Origin: a bacterium Ga0077546
GTDB taxonomy: Bacteria; Cyanobacteriota; Vampirovibrionia; Obscuribacterales; Obscuribacteraceae
Assembly: GCA_001464165.1 (NCBI GenBank)
Contig: LNEX01000259.1
Coordinates: forward strand, 1 to 22,090
Direction: 5' to 3'
DNA length: 22,090 nt
Position 1 is the first letter of the stretch. The number at the start of each line of letters is the position of its first letter. Below are positions 1 through 10,022 of the stretch, piece by piece. The notes beneath the pieces were generated by a model, which saw nothing but the letters and a program-made list of their open reading frames with translations, did not search any database and was not told the DNA's origin. Both the position numbers and the translations under genes were made by a program.

Positions 1-1
1 T

Positions 2-445
2 CTATTGCATATTCATGCTCGTACAAAAGACCCCAAAAGAAGACCTAACGTTAGGTCCACTGGTGAAGAGACGCACTCTCTGAATTTGTTTCTTGATGAG
101 CGTGCCCCCACTGGATATAAGCATTGCCTCGATGACCGGCTTATGTCTGCTGGAGCTGGCAATGGCTATAGTGGTGCTGTAGCTGCGGCAGAAGCTTTAG
201 ATCAACTGGTGCGAGTGGTTGAAGAAGGCATTGCCTACCGCCTAGCCGATGGTAGAGAGGATCGCTTTGATACCTTCGATTTGAGTGAGAGTTCAGTCAG
301 TCAGCATGTGCGCACTCGCCAATTCGTCAAAGACAAACGCGCTTTCGAAGCTGAGTTGGTACAGGCAAAGTCTTCACGAAATGCTCTCAGCTATCTTTGC
401 TGGCGCTGGGAAAACAGAGCAAAGTTAAAGCGCTTTAGCCTCTAG
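2..445 (+). CDS. Unrecognised protein, 3' part of a gene entering from the left edge
   Basis: The frame is open from the first bases of the window, with no stop upstream and no ribosome binding site visible, so this is most likely the C-terminal ~148 residues of a longer protein; a TTG at 5 could be a start but has no support. I do not recognise the family with confidence. The fragment is soluble and charged and has no membrane helix. A central stretch (GYKHCL, then a Gly/Ala-rich helix SGAVAAAEALDQLVRVVEEG, then FDTFDL) faintly resembles the end of ThiF/E1-like adenylyltransferase domains, where a helix of the ALQALEAL type is followed by a short beta-strand; this is inference only. It ends 55 bp before a radical SAM gene on the same strand, so the two may be co-transcribed. 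Confidence 0.6.
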   Translation, partial: LLHIHARTKDPKRRPNVRSTGEETHSLNLFLDERAPTGYKHCLDDRLMSAGAGNGYSGAVAAAEALDQLVRVVEEGIAYRLADGREDRFDTFDLSESSVSQHVRTRQFVKDKRAFEAELVQAKSSRNALSYLCWRWENRAKLKRFSL

Positions 446-500
446 TCGACAATCGATCAGTTTTCCTACCAGTCGTTTTCAATTACTTTGAGACATATAC

Positions 501-1382
501 ATGACAAAACGCTTCAAACTTTTGACCCCTATTGTTGGTGGCCTGGCTTGCAATGCTCGCTGCCCTTTCTGTGTGGCCGGCATGACTCCTGAGAACGGTG
601 TCACCGCTAAGGCGCAAGCGCCAGACCTGAATGCTTTTGCTAAGGTCTGTGCTTTTGCTAAGGCCCACCAATGCGATAGCTTGTTGCTCACTTCAAAAGG
701 TGAGCCTACTCTCTGGCCCGAGCAAGTTTTGCAGTACTTAAAAATTCAGCGCACCTTTGACTTTAAGTCGGTGGAATTGCAAACGAACGGCATTCCCATC
801 GCCGATCGTAAAATTGTGACGAGCCAGCACCTGCGTCAGTGGCGTGAGTATGGCTTGAAATTGATTGCTATTTCGGTTGTGCATTATGATGCTGAGCGCA
901 ATAGGCAGACTTACCTGCCCCATCGTCAGGCATACATTGACTTGCCTGCGTTGATAGCCCACTTGCATAGTTTCGGCTATGCCGTGCGCTTAGCTGTAGT
1001 GATGTCGCGCGGACAAATTGACAGCTCCACAGAGTTGCAAAAAATGATGGATTTTGTTAACAAGCCTGACTCTAGTCGTGACGATGAAATTACTAGTTTC
1101 GTTGCCGCTAACTATTTACCCGATACTGCTAAAGCTGAAATTCAAGCATACCTTGAGACTGCCGGCACTTTAATAGAGCGTCTGCCCTGGGGTGGCAGTG
1201 TCTATAACGTTGGTGGCCAGAATGTCTGCTTAACCAACTCGCTGACTAAGGCCGATGAAAATGAAGATGTCGGCCGGCAGCTGATCTTTTTGCCTGATGG
1301 CCGGGTCAGTGATGATTGGCAGAAAGAAGGTGTGACGCTAGATGCCTTTGCCCAGGCCCAACAGAATCAATCAAATCAATAA
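501..1382 (+). CDS. Radical SAM enzyme
   Basis: The 293-residue protein carries the radical SAM iron-sulfur motif CxxxCxxC at C17, C21 and C24 (context CNARCPFC). A SAM-binding GE motif follows at S65-L71 (SKGEPTL). It should therefore bind a [4Fe-4S] cluster and cleave S-adenosylmethionine to start radical chemistry. The core barrel appears to fill about residues 7-230. The tail contains an isolated Cys (GGQNVCLTNS) and an FLPDGRV strand like the end of MoaA-like enzymes, but there is no clear SPASM-type cysteine cluster. The substrate cannot be read from the sequence. The ATG at 501 is the only sensible start, ten residues before the cluster region, although its ribosome binding site is weak. 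The PLP enzyme gene starts 12 bp after its stop, so the two are almost certainly one operon and perhaps act on one substrate. Confidence 0.9.
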   Translation: MTKRFKLLTPIVGGLACNARCPFCVAGMTPENGVTAKAQAPDLNAFAKVCAFAKAHQCDSLLLTSKGEPTLWPEQVLQYLKIQRTFDFKSVELQTNGIPIADRKIVTSQHLRQWREYGLKLIAISVVHYDAERNRQTYLPHRQAYIDLPALIAHLHSFGYAVRLAVVMSRGQIDSSTELQKMMDFVNKPDSSRDDEITSFVAANYLPDTAKAEIQAYLETAGTLIERLPWGGSVYNVGGQNVCLTNSLTKADENEDVGRQLIFLPDGRVSDDWQKEGVTLDAFAQAQQNQSNQ

Positions 1383-1394
1383 ACCGGAGCGACC

Positions 1395-2741
1395 ATGAGA
1401 AAGTTTGAGGTAATTGCCTTCACGCCAATGAAGGCAGTTTATAGCTATCTATTTAGCGATACAAGAGCGGTTTTGAAGCGCGTTGCTCCCTTCCTCCATC
1501 CTGATCTGTTTCGCGTGTCCACCGAGGCCAGCGAGGCCGGTCAGATTCTTTCTAACTTGGTTACGCCGCCCCTAGAAGTTACCGCTACAGTTGAGGGCAA
1601 GCTTGATTTAGACATGATTCATCAGCCCATCATTGACCGGGTGGTTCAAGCTTACTCTCGGACCGTACCAGGTCTCGAGCACTTTGCTTTCAAGTACCCC
1701 GGTCATGGCAGCTCCGAGGGGATATTTCATCTGCTAGTGCGCTTGCGCTCTCAGGGTGTTGCTGCAATTCATGTGCTTAGGGGCGAGTATGAGGGCTATG
1801 GCGCTCAGGCTAAGAATATAGGCATGAGCTTGATTGAGCATGATTTTGACGCGGTAAGCCAAGCCCCTGAGTTGATAGAGCCCGGCTATTGGTTCATAAG
1901 TAACCCTTCTGCTCGTCAAGGCAATATATTGCCTTGCCATTTGATAAAAGGTCTGCTGGATGCTGGGCATCAGGTCATATTAGACCTCGCCTATGTTGGC
2001 TTGACTGGCGAGCATGTTTTTGATGTATCTCATCCCAATATTGCTGCCGTAGTAATTTCGTTTAGCAAGCCATACGGTGTTTTTCGTCTGCGTTTGGGTG
2101 GATTCATCTTTACTCGTGAAGAGCTGCCGACGTTTTATGGCAGTAAATGGTTTAAAGACTGTGAGCGCCTTTTACCCGCTCTGGCTCTGGAAGAAACAAT
2201 TGGTCCCAATTACTTCTACTCGCGCTATAAGCCCGTGCAAGACGCTATTGTTGCTGCCTTGAACGCTAAGTTTGAATTGGGTCTAGTGGCGAGCGATGTC
2301 TTGTTATTGGCTGAGCTTAAGGGAGAAGATGCCGCGCTTCTGCCCTCTGAGAAAAGGGCAATGATTGCACCTTTTCGCCGAGGTGAAGACTATCGCTTCT
2401 GCCTCACCCCATATTTTGAAGAGGCAGAGGCCCAAGGTTTTGTGCCTGAGTTTTACGCTCGTACCCAAGGCTCTAACTTTGCTGTTCAGTCGGTTGATGA
2501 AAGTGGCGATAAGTGCAAGGAAGAAGACTTTCCTTGTCGTATTTGGTTGCGACAGCATTATGATGAGCTACCAGTGAATGAATGGGTAGCAGTCAACTTG
2601 GATGGGCTAGTGGACCATGACCCTGACCTCTTGAAGCTCGTAGACAAAGTGATTGACCACGGCCTGAGAGGGGTTGAGCTGACGTACACTTTTACTGCAC
2701 CCACCGGACTAAGAGTGACCTGGTCGATTGCGGCTCAGTAG
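1395..2741 (+). CDS. Fold-type-I PLP-dependent enzyme (aminotransferase-like)
   Basis: This 448-residue protein has the layout of class I/II aminotransferases. A Gly/Ser-rich phosphate-binding turn (GHGSSEG) lies near residues 104-109. An NP pair (N170-P171, NPSARQGNILP) corresponds to the NPxNPTG region. D197 and Y200 match the residues that contact the pyridine ring and O3'. K225 in SFSKPYG is the expected Schiff-base lysine, followed by an RLRLGG segment (R231, R233) like the SxSKxxxxxGxRxG motif. The last ~200 residues are less familiar and may hold a specificity domain. A clear ribosome binding site (GGAG at 1386-1389, five bases before the ATG) fixes the start. With the preceding radical SAM gene it forms a tight two-gene unit. 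Transamination, decarboxylation and side-chain elimination are all possible; the reaction is not determined. Confidence 0.85.
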   Translation: MRKFEVIAFTPMKAVYSYLFSDTRAVLKRVAPFLHPDLFRVSTEASEAGQILSNLVTPPLEVTATVEGKLDLDMIHQPIIDRVVQAYSRTVPGLEHFAFKYPGHGSSEGIFHLLVRLRSQGVAAIHVLRGEYEGYGAQAKNIGMSLIEHDFDAVSQAPELIEPGYWFISNPSARQGNILPCHLIKGLLDAGHQVILDLAYVGLTGEHVFDVSHPNIAAVVISFSKPYGVFRLRLGGFIFTREELPTFYGSKWFKDCERLLPALALEETIGPNYFYSRYKPVQDAIVAALNAKFELGLVASDVLLLAELKGEDAALLPSEKRAMIAPFRRGEDYRFCLTPYFEEAEAQGFVPEFYARTQGSNFAVQSVDESGDKCKEEDFPCRIWLRQHYDELPVNEWVAVNLDGLVDHDPDLLKLVDKVIDHGLRGVELTYTFTAPTGLRVTWSIAAQ

Positions 2742-2796
2742 AGCTGCTTTCGCTTTTTCTTATTAGTCTTTCCTTTTAACTTCTAGGGTTTCAATT

Positions 2797-3153
2797 ATGG
2801 ACGCTCTTTTACTGGTATTGTTTTTCGGCAGTATTTTTGGCCTGGGCAGAATTCTCCCTTGCGACTGGGCTGGAACATTCACTTCGCGCCGCACCGTCTT
2901 CGAGAGTTGGGCTGCTCAGTCTCGGCTATTCATTTTTGGTCTGCCGATTGTTCTTGCCCTTGGTATTTCTGTGTTAGGCCGCATTACTGAAAGTGGATCA
3001 TCGGTCACACAGATGTTCGGCAGTGGCTTCATTGGCTTCATCATTTTCTCACTCTTCCTCAGTGGTTCTAGGGTGACTCATGTGCGACTTGGCATCAAAA
3101 TGGCCTTCATTACCTGTGTCTTTGGTGTTATTTTTTCGCTGATTCTTCGCTAA
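2797..3153 (+). CDS. Small four-helix membrane protein, function unknown
   Basis: The 118-residue product is mostly hydrophobic, with four likely membrane helices at about residues 2-19, 43-61, 73-90 and 98-116. Short charged loops lie between them; the first contains RILPCDW and TSRRTVFESW. I recognise no catalytic motif or family. AGGG at 2785-2788, eight bases before the ATG, is a usable ribosome binding site. The gene follows the PLP enzyme by 55 bp on the same strand with no hairpin between, so it may be the last gene of that operon. The downstream region has two hairpins (3172-3191 and 3204-3229) that could end the transcript. It is supported as a real gene by even hydrophobic segment spacing and its ribosome binding site rather than by homology. 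Confidence 0.65.
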   Translation: MDALLLVLFFGSIFGLGRILPCDWAGTFTSRRTVFESWAAQSRLFIFGLPIVLALGISVLGRITESGSSVTQMFGSGFIGFIIFSLFLSGSRVTHVRLGIKMAFITCVFGVIFSLILR

Positions 3154-3171
3154 GCTCTGATTTAAGTCACG

Positions 3172-3229
3172 GACAACTAAGAGTGGTTGTCAATCAAGTA
3201 TTCGCTACCAGGGACGGTGGCATTTTATT
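3172..3229 (+). terminator. Two hairpins, the second terminator-like, after the small membrane protein
   Basis: GACAAC (3172-3177) pairs with GTTGTC (3186-3191) around an 8-nt loop. Eighteen bases later GCTACC (3204-3209) pairs with GGTGGC (3216-3221), one pair being G-U, and is followed by ATTTTATT. The second is a plausible weak intrinsic terminator for the 1-3153 operon. The stems are short, so this is tentative. Confidence 0.4.
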
Positions 3230-3317
3230 GATTTAAATTCTAAAAAGTGGAGCACCCCAATGCGTCATTATTTCTTGATCTTTAAGATATTATATTGCAT
3301 AGTACTATTCCGTAATT

Positions 3318-3344
3318 GAGGTAGCGGTTCTAGTTACCTCTTTT
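3318..3344 (+). terminator. Possible attenuator or terminator hairpin upstream of the hybrid kinase
   Basis: GAGGTA (3318-3323) pairs with TACCTC (3335-3340) around an 11-nt loop, and TTTT follows directly. The short stem makes it a weak intrinsic terminator or attenuator. It sits between the previous gene and the -10-like TATAAT at 3443. Confidence 0.35.
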
Positions 3345-3442
3345 CGGTTTTGATTTGGTTTCCATGGAAACTTTTTTTCAGCAAAAGTTGGTATCCTCGA
3401 GGCTTGTTCTGGGGCGACACTCAAAGGTGTCGATTTCCGCGC

Positions 3443-3448
3443 TATAAT
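3443..3448 (+). promoter_or_regulatory. Possible -10 element for the hybrid kinase
   Basis: A perfect TATAAT lies about 75 bp upstream of the preferred ATG at 3530. No good -35 hexamer stands 16-18 bp upstream, so if it is used an activator or another sigma-contact element would be needed. Its position supports the later start of the kinase gene. Confidence 0.3.
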
Positions 3449-3529
3449 CTGCTCGCAGTTAGCGATATCCAAGGTGACCCTTTATTATTTTGTCGTGCGT
3501 CCACGATCTACTGCTCGCAGGCTATGCTC

Positions 3530-6500
3530 ATGAATTTGGCTCTATCCAATGATGCTCCCCGGCAAAATGGCTATCTAGATCTACAGATAATTTATCGAGG
3601 GGCTCGCCACGAGGTCTTTCGCGGTTGGCGAAAGCTTGACAATAAGAAAGTAGTGGTCAAGGCTCTACTCGACTCTAACCCTGTTGCTTCAGGTATTGCT
3701 GCTTTAGAGCGCGAATTCGAACTACTGAAATCACTTAATTTGAACGGTTCAATTCATATGCTTGCCCTTGACCGAGTTGGCAATAAGCTCGCTTTGATTG
3801 CAGAGGATGCTGGCCCTGTCAATCTAGAACAGTTTCTTAAACAAGGAACGCTTGAACTTTCACTCTTCTTTGAATTGGCAATTGCTTTAGCTGAGAGTGT
3901 TGAATCTATTCATAAGTCTGGTTTGATTCACCTAGACCTTTGTCCTGCCAACATTGTTCTCAATCACACTAGTCGACCAACGGCTGTCACCATTGTTGAT
4001 TTTGGTGCGGCGATTGTCTCCGGCCCAAATTCAAGCCTAAAAACAGATTCAAATATAAACCCAAATCAGGCTGACTCTGTTGCCGCTCCGTCCTTGGAGG
4101 GAATGGCTTATCACTCACCGGAGCAGACTGGGCGCATGCAGCAACCAGTTGAACATTTGAGCGATCTCTATTCTCTTGGTGCCATCTTTTACGAGATGCT
4201 CACTGGTCAGCCGCCTTTTGTCTTTGATGACCCTTTAGAGCTAGTGCATGCTCATTTATCTTGTTCTCCACTGCCCCCTCATCAACTAAATAAGGCCGTG
4301 CCTGATTTGCTTTCGGCTGTAGTATTGAAGCTCGCTTATGGTTTAGCTCAAGATCTTTTGCGTTTGCGCCAGGGCTATGAATTAACTGCTCCCATCGGCA
4401 GCTTTGAATTGGGTTTAGACGATAGTCCTCACGGTCTAATTATACCTACTCGGCTTTATGGTCGTGAGCATGAAGTTAAGGCACTAGTAGCGGCTTTTAA
4501 TCGCGTTAGTGAGCAAGGAGCGGCTGAGCTTTTGCTTGTTTCTGGTTACTCTGGTATTGGTAAGTCGACTTTGGTGCGCGAGCTATATAAACCATTAATT
4601 CAAGAACAAGGGTTTTTCCTTACTGGTAAGTTCGATCAGTTTCGTGCCAATGTTCCTTTCTCAACCACCACCCAAGCTTTCAAAGAGTTTATTCTTTTCC
4701 TTTTGACCAAGCCAGAAGACGTTGTGCAGTTCTGGAAGCAAGAGCTTGAGAGTGCATTAGGTGCCAATGGCGCTGTCATTGTTAATGTCATTCCTGAGCT
4801 AGCTTTACTGATTGGGCCACAGCCCCCTGTGGCGATTTTGCCAGCGGCCGATGAGCAGCTACGTTTTGACCTGACTTTTCGCAAATTTGTTGGTGTTTTT
4901 GCTAGGTCTGAGCATCCCTTGGTACTTTTTCTTGACGATCTTCAGTGGGCTGATGCTGCCAGTTTGCGTTTAATAAAGAATCTCATTGCCGAAGGCGAGA
5001 ATACTTATTTGTTGATAATTGGTGCCTTTAGAGAAAATGAAGTAGGCTCAGACCACTTATTGACTGAGGTCGTCAATGAGTTGCAGTCCGCCGACATCAC
5101 TGTAGAGAAGATTATGCTGCAGTCTCTCTCTGTTGCGATTACTAGGGCTTTTGTTGCTGATTCTTTGCAGTGCACTGAAGAAGAAGCAGCTTCTCTATCA
5201 AACTTAGTGTATGAAAAAACTCAAGGCAACCCATTTTTCATTATTCAGTTTTTGAAGATGCTTTATCTCGAGAAACTATTGCAGTTTAGTCAAACTAGTC
5301 ATGTTTGGAAGTGGGATTTGGACCGGGTTGAAGCCCAAGAGTATGCGGATAATATTGTCGATTTACTCTTAGCTAAATTACTAAGGCTGCCACTTGAAAC
5401 AAGAGACATACTAAAAATTGCTGCTTGTTTGGGTAACAATGGTGAACTAGAGACCTTAGCTATTTTGTGTCAGTGTTCTGAGCAAGATCTACTGGTGGCC
5501 CTCAAGCCCTCGATTGAGCAGGGGCTAGTATTGTGTCAGACCGGAAGTTATAAATTTCTCCATGACCGTGTACAGCAGGCTGCCTATTCGCTCATTGCGG
5601 AAGCGCAACGAAGTTTGGAGCACTTGCGTATCGGCCGACTGCTTTTGCTCAATTGGCCTGATTCCGTTGTTGAGGCAAGAGTTTTTGATATTGTCGATCA
5701 TCTCAATTTAGGCAAAGACCTAATTGTTGAGCACAGCGAGAAGCTGCGCCTGTCTGCCCTGAATCTTATGGCTGGTACAAAAGCCAAAGCAAACACAGCC
5801 TATAATTCGGCCATTCAGTTTCTCGAAGAAGGTATCGCCTTACTTAATCAAGAATCTTGGCACAGTGATTACCAGCTTTCTTTCGATTTGCATTTTGAAC
5901 GAGCTGAGTGTAACTGGATGTGCAGTAATTTTGACCAGTCAGTGCAACAGTTTACTGATTTACTCACACATAGTAAAACCAAGCTAGAAAAAGCAAAAAT
6001 TTTCCGCATGGGTGTTGAACTCTATACTGGCAAAACTAATTTAGTGCGAGCCGTTTCTTGTGGTATTGATGGTCTTAGTTTATTTGGCATTGAGATGGTT
6101 GCTCACCCTTCACGTACTCAAGTCTTAGAACAGTATGAGCACTTGTGGCGGTTAATGGATGGCCGCGAGATTGAAGATTTACTTGACTTGCCATTGATGA
6201 CTGATGAAGAAATTCGCTCTGCTCTAGATATATTGCAAGCATTGTTTGCTGCTGCTCTGTGTTCAGACCAAAACCTATTTCTTCTTTGTGCTTGTCACAT
6301 GGTGACTCTAAGTTTGCAATATGGTAACTGTGATGCTTCAGCCATGGGCTATGGCTTCTTGGGTATGGGTCTAGGGCCAGTTTTTGGTAAATATGATCAA
6401 GCTTATCGCTTCGGTCAGCTAGCTAGTAATCTAGTTGAGAAACGCAGCCTCGATGCTTACAAGGCACGTATTCAGTTTATTGTTGGTGATACCATAAATT

Positions 6501-9500
6501 ATTGGGTCAACCACCTTAGGACCGATTTAGACTATCTCTATTCTTGCTTTGAGACATGTTCTAAAAGTGGCGATATAACTTTTGCCGGCTATTGCTGCAA
6601 TCATATTGTTGTTGATCAGCTAATTTTAGGCATGCCCCTTGCTCAAGTCTACGAACAGTCTAAGAAGTACATGGCCTACTGCCGCAGTGTCAAATTTGAA
6701 GCTCCAGCTGAAGTAATACTTGGAATACAGCAGCTCATTCAAAACATGCAGGGATTGACAGAGAACTTTTCTACTTTTGACGACATTAAGAGAGAGTCAG
6801 AGTCAGCCTTTAAGCAGGACGCTTATGAGTCATTCATGGATTCTTATACCCAGCCAGTAGTAACCTGCTGGTATTACATTATGAAATTACAGGCCCGCTT
6901 TTTATCTGCTGACTATGATCTGGCTGTTGCTGCGGCACTGAAGGCTAAACCGCTATTGTGGTCATCATTGGGCCATATTCAAGAACCCGAGTATTGGTAC
7001 TACTATCCTCTCGCCCTAGCTGCTCACTATGCCGATGTTTCCGCTAGCGCGAAAGCTGATTTTATCGAGATCATTGTTGAACACGAGCAAAAGCTATGGC
7101 AATGGGCTCAAGCTTGTCCAGTTAATTTCAGCCACAAGCACAGTTTAGTAGCAGCTGAGCTTGCCCGTTTGCAGGGTGATGAGATGGCGGCTCAAAGACT
7201 TTATGAGCTAGCAATCAATGGTGCCCGAGACAATGGTTATGTGCAGAATGAAGCCATAGCAAATGAGCTGGCTGCTCGTTTCTATCGAGGTCTTGGCCTT
7301 AGTACCAGTGCTGATGCTCACTTGGCTAAAGCATATACAGCTTATGCTAGCTGGGGGGCTGAGGGTAAGCTAGCACAAATGAGAGGTCTTTATCCTCAGC
7401 TTGTTCAGCTTGATAAACTTCCTAGTTCTAGCCCTTCTCTCGATTTGATTACAGTACTAAAAGCCGCCCAGGCTATCTCTAAAGAAGTTGTCTTAGATAA
7501 CCTACTCAAGACCCTGATGCGAGTTGTGGTTGAAGCTGCTGGTGCTCAAAGTGGTGTTCTTCGGCGTGCAGACGGAGACAAGTTAGTAGTGCGAGCTCAT
7601 GGGTTTGTCACTGACACAGCTTACCGCACTAAGCCAGAGAGGCAGCGCATTGTTAGTGTTGTTATTGATGAGGTGGCGCTTAGTGATTATCACGAGCTGC
7701 CTGTTTCGGTGGTTAATTATGTGCGTCGCACGCAGCAAACAGTTGTTTTGCAAGACGCATCAAGAGAGGGAGTGTTTGGCAGCGACCCCTATTTGATTGA
7801 GAATGGTAGTCGCTCGGTTTTGTGCTTGCCCATTGTTAAACAAGGTAAGTTGGTTGGTATTCTCTATTTGGAGAATAACCTGGCACCGCATTTGTTTACA
7901 AGTGATCGCATAGACTTAATGCAGCTGCTCTCTACTCAGATTGTAACTTCCTTAGAGAACGGTCTACTTTTTGCCGGCATTCAGAAACTCAACCTAGAAT
8001 TAGAGCAACGAGTGCAAGAGCGCACTGCTGAATTGGCCATAACCAATAGCACGTTAGAGCAGACCAATATTGAGTTAGCCCGTGCTAAAGAGGCGGCGGA
8101 GGCTGCTAGCCGAGCTAAAAGTGAGTTTGTCGCTAATGTCAGCCATGAGATTCGCACTCCGATGAATGCAGTAATTGGTATGAGTGATTTACTCAATTGT
8201 ACGAGTCTAGATGCTGAACAGAGAGATATGGTCAAAGTCGTCCGTGGCTCAGGTGAGATTTTGCTTGGCTTGATTGACGACATACTTGATTATTCTAAAA
8301 TCGAGGCAGGTAAGCTTGATCTTAATATGATCGACTTTGATCTGCGCACAGTGTTTGATGACTGCATTAATCTTTTGTCTGAGAAAGCCGGGCAAAAACA
8401 AATAGCATTGCAGACAACAATTGATCCTGCTATTCCCACCAAATTGCTTGGAGATCCTGATCGCTTGCGGCAAGTTCTGTTGAACTTGTTGAGCAATGCC
8501 ATAAAGTTCACCGAAAAAGGACAAATAATCTTACGGGTTGCTGCTCTAAGTTCGGGGAGTAATCTGTCAGACAATTCAATTACATTGCATTTTAGTGTGG
8601 CCGATACCGGTATTGGTATGAATCAGGCCACTCTCAAGCAACTCTTTCAGCCCTTTACTCAAGCTGATGGCTCTTTCACCCGCAAGTACGGTGGCACTGG
8701 TCTAGGTCTTTCTATTTGTAAGCGCCTGGCTGAGTTAATGGGTGGTACCATCGGAGTTGAAAGTGAAGAAGGCAAAGGCTCAACTTTTTGGTTTAAGGCT
8801 ATCTTGCAGCGCTCGCAGGCCACTGCTGTTTCTCGGCAGAAAAATAGTAGCACTATTTGGGGCGCAGGAGCTTTGGCTACCAATCTTAATAGGGTTGAGG
8901 CTAGGACGGTTCTAGTTGTTGAGGATAATCTTGTCAATCAGAGGCTCGCCCTCTTGCAGCTCAATGCTCTTGGCTATGAGGGTCAGGCCGTGAGCAATGG
9001 CGTTGCTGCACTGAGAGCCCTAGACCAGAACGAGTATGGATTGATCTTGATGGACTGTCAGATGCCCGTAATGGATGGTTTCGAGACCACCATTGAAATT
9101 CGCAAGGGCGAGGCCAGTCGCGCTCAGGGTAAGCGTGTGCCTATCGTGGCTATGACTGCTCAAGCTATGTCACAAGATCAGGAACAGTGTTTGGCTTGCG
9201 GCATGGATGCTTTTATCAGTAAACCAGTAACCGTAGATGTTCTAAGAACGATGCTTGCTCATTGGTTGCCTCAATCTCTTTCAACTGATCAATCTGCAGC
9301 TGCGCGCTTTGACGAACAAATTCCGGTAGAGTCAGTCGCAAATTCTTCTCAAACGGTATCTATTTCGAACGCTATTGGCCGTGCCACCAGCCAGTCTGTG
9401 AATTCTCGGAATGACAGTTATGTTCGAGCTATCGAGCAATATAATATTGGCCGAAAAGTTTTAAGCGAGCTTCTTGGTGAAGAGGCAGCAGCAGAGCTTT

Positions 9501-9769
9501 TTGAAAAGTTCATTGCTTCAGGTTTACTATTGATTGCGCGCGCTGGTGAGATGGCCGACGCTCGCAACCGTATCGCACTTAAGGCCATAGCGCATGAACT
9601 TAAAGGTATGTCTGCTTCACTCTATGCACATGATTTAGCTGCTTTGTGCGAAAAGCTAAACTATAGTTTGACTAATGAAGAGCCTAAATGGATTGAGTGC
9701 TTAGAGCTATATCGCTTGGTGCGGGACAACTTTGATACATATAAGTGTGTCTATGAGCAGCAGCGCTAG
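3530..9769 (+). CDS. HstK-type hybrid: Ser/Thr kinase - AAA ATPase - GAF - histidine kinase - receiver - HPt
   Basis: This ~2079-residue protein joins seven modules. Residues ~15-290 are a Ser/Thr kinase: K44, H134-L-D136 with N141, D157-F-G, and SPEQTGRM near 196-203, the activation-segment signature of cyanobacterial HstK kinases. An AAA_16-like ATPase follows, with Walker A G339-T347 (K345) and Walker B at D469-D470. Residues ~780-1290 are helical and TPR-like. A GAF domain spans ~1310-1475, then a coiled coil. HisKA has H1539 (SHEIRTPMN); the ATPase has N1656, D1692 (DTGIGM) and GGTGLGL. The receiver has its acidic pocket, D1842 and the SKP lysine. The HPt has H2022 (AHELKG). All catalytic residues are present, although the kinase catalytic loop is non-RD (HLDLCPAN). 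It has no membrane helix or DNA-binding output, so it should relay phosphate to a partner. Start: ATG 3530 with AGG at 3519-3521; ATG 3524 and TTG 3350 are also in frame. Confidence 0.92.
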   Translation: MNLALSNDAPRQNGYLDLQIIYRGARHEVFRGWRKLDNKKVVVKALLDSNPVASGIAALEREFELLKSLNLNGSIHMLALDRVGNKLALIAEDAGPVNLEQFLKQGTLELSLFFELAIALAESVESIHKSGLIHLDLCPANIVLNHTSRPTAVTIVDFGAAIVSGPNSSLKTDSNINPNQADSVAAPSLEGMAYHSPEQTGRMQQPVEHLSDLYSLGAIFYEMLTGQPPFVFDDPLELVHAHLSCSPLPPHQLNKAVPDLLSAVVLKLAYGLAQDLLRLRQGYELTAPIGSFELGLDDSPHGLIIPTRLYGREHEVKALVAAFNRVSEQGAAELLLVSGYSGIGKSTLVRELYKPLIQEQGFFLTGKFDQFRANVPFSTTTQAFKEFILFLLTKPEDVVQFWKQELESALGANGAVIVNVIPELALLIGPQPPVAILPAADEQLRFDLTFRKFVGVFARSEHPLVLFLDDLQWADAASLRLIKNLIAEGENTYLLIIGAFRENEVGSDHLLTEVVNELQSADITVEKIMLQSLSVAITRAFVADSLQCTEEEAASLSNLVYEKTQGNPFFIIQFLKMLYLEKLLQFSQTSHVWKWDLDRVEAQEYADNIVDLLLAKLLRLPLETRDILKIAACLGNNGELETLAILCQCSEQDLLVALKPSIEQGLVLCQTGSYKFLHDRVQQAAYSLIAEAQRSLEHLRIGRLLLLNWPDSVVEARVFDIVDHLNLGKDLIVEHSEKLRLSALNLMAGTKAKANTAYNSAIQFLEEGIALLNQESWHSDYQLSFDLHFERAECNWMCSNFDQSVQQFTDLLTHSKTKLEKAKIFRMGVELYTGKTNLVRAVSCGIDGLSLFGIEMVAHPSRTQVLEQYEHLWRLMDGREIEDLLDLPLMTDEEIRSALDILQALFAAALCSDQNLFLLCACHMVTLSLQYGNCDASAMGYGFLGMGLGPVFGKYDQAYRFGQLASNLVEKRSLDAYKARIQFIVGDTINYWVNHLRTDLDYLYSCFETCSKSGDITFAGYCCNHIVVDQLILGMPLAQVYEQSKKYMAYCRSVKFEAPAEVILGIQQLIQNMQGLTENFSTFDDIKRESESAFKQDAYESFMDSYTQPVVTCWYYIMKLQARFLSADYDLAVAAALKAKPLLWSSLGHIQEPEYWYYYPLALAAHYADVSASAKADFIEIIVEHEQKLWQWAQACPVNFSHKHSLVAAELARLQGDEMAAQRLYELAINGARDNGYVQNEAIANELAARFYRGLGLSTSADAHLAKAYTAYASWGAEGKLAQMRGLYPQLVQLDKLPSSSPSLDLITVLKAAQAISKEVVLDNLLKTLMRVVVEAAGAQSGVLRRADGDKLVVRAHGFVTDTAYRTKPERQRIVSVVIDEVALSDYHELPVSVVNYVRRTQQTVVLQDASREGVFGSDPYLIENGSRSVLCLPIVKQGKLVGILYLENNLAPHLFTSDRIDLMQLLSTQIVTSLENGLLFAGIQKLNLELEQRVQERTAELAITNSTLEQTNIELARAKEAAEAASRAKSEFVANVSHEIRTPMNAVIGMSDLLNCTSLDAEQRDMVKVVRGSGEILLGLIDDILDYSKIEAGKLDLNMIDFDLRTVFDDCINLLSEKAGQKQIALQTTIDPAIPTKLLGDPDRLRQVLLNLLSNAIKFTEKGQIILRVAALSSGSNLSDNSITLHFSVADTGIGMNQATLKQLFQPFTQADGSFTRKYGGTGLGLSICKRLAELMGGTIGVESEEGKGSTFWFKAILQRSQATAVSRQKNSSTIWGAGALATNLNRVEARTVLVVEDNLVNQRLALLQLNALGYEGQAVSNGVAALRALDQNEYGLILMDCQMPVMDGFETTIEIRKGEASRAQGKRVPIVAMTAQAMSQDQEQCLACGMDAFISKPVTVDVLRTMLAHWLPQSLSTDQSAAARFDEQIPVESVANSSQTVSISNAIGRATSQSVNSRNDSYVRAIEQYNIGRKVLSELLGEEAAAELFEKFIASGLLLIARAGEMADARNRIALKAIAHELKGMSASLYAHDLAALCEKLNYSLTNEEPKWIECLELYRLVRDNFDTYKCVYEQQR

Positions 9770-10022
9770 TGATTGCACCTTTGCATAATTTGGTTTGCTA
9801 GCCCAATTTGACAAGCAGCATCAACATACCTCGCTTTCAATACGCTTGTAGGTGGTTGCGGTGAGACACTTATGGCTATTGTTACTGACAGTATCACTGT
9901 GCATTTTCTTTTTATAGCAATAGTGATTTGTGCTCTAGACTGCGAATTGAAAAGATTGCTGTTAAGGGTTTTTAGTTCAGCTGATACAGCATTCGGAAAA
10001 CTTTCCCTTTGGCAGCAAAACA

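Larger units (their letters stand above)
3154..3529 (+). other. Intergenic leader before the giant hybrid kinase
   Basis: No gene is convincing here, although the kinase frame stays open back to a TTG at 3350. The stretch holds the two hairpins at 3172-3229, a third hairpin at 3318-3344 (GAGGTA / TACCTC, then TTTTCGGTTTT), and a perfect TATAAT at 3443-3448. The 58 extra residues encoded by 3350-3523 show no domain similarity I can see. A terminator-like hairpin and a -10 box inside this stretch argue that it is untranslated. Confidence 0.5.

Noticed and set aside
3350..3523. TTG-started N-terminal extension of the hybrid kinase
   Set aside because: It has no ribosome binding site or domain similarity, contains a perfect TATAAT, and directly follows a terminator-like hairpin; the ATG at 3530 sits just before the kinase domain.
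8249..8574. Minus-strand frames inside the hybrid kinase gene
   Set aside because: They lie opposite the conserved histidine kinase motifs and show no ribosome binding site or family pattern; they are shadows of the + strand gene.
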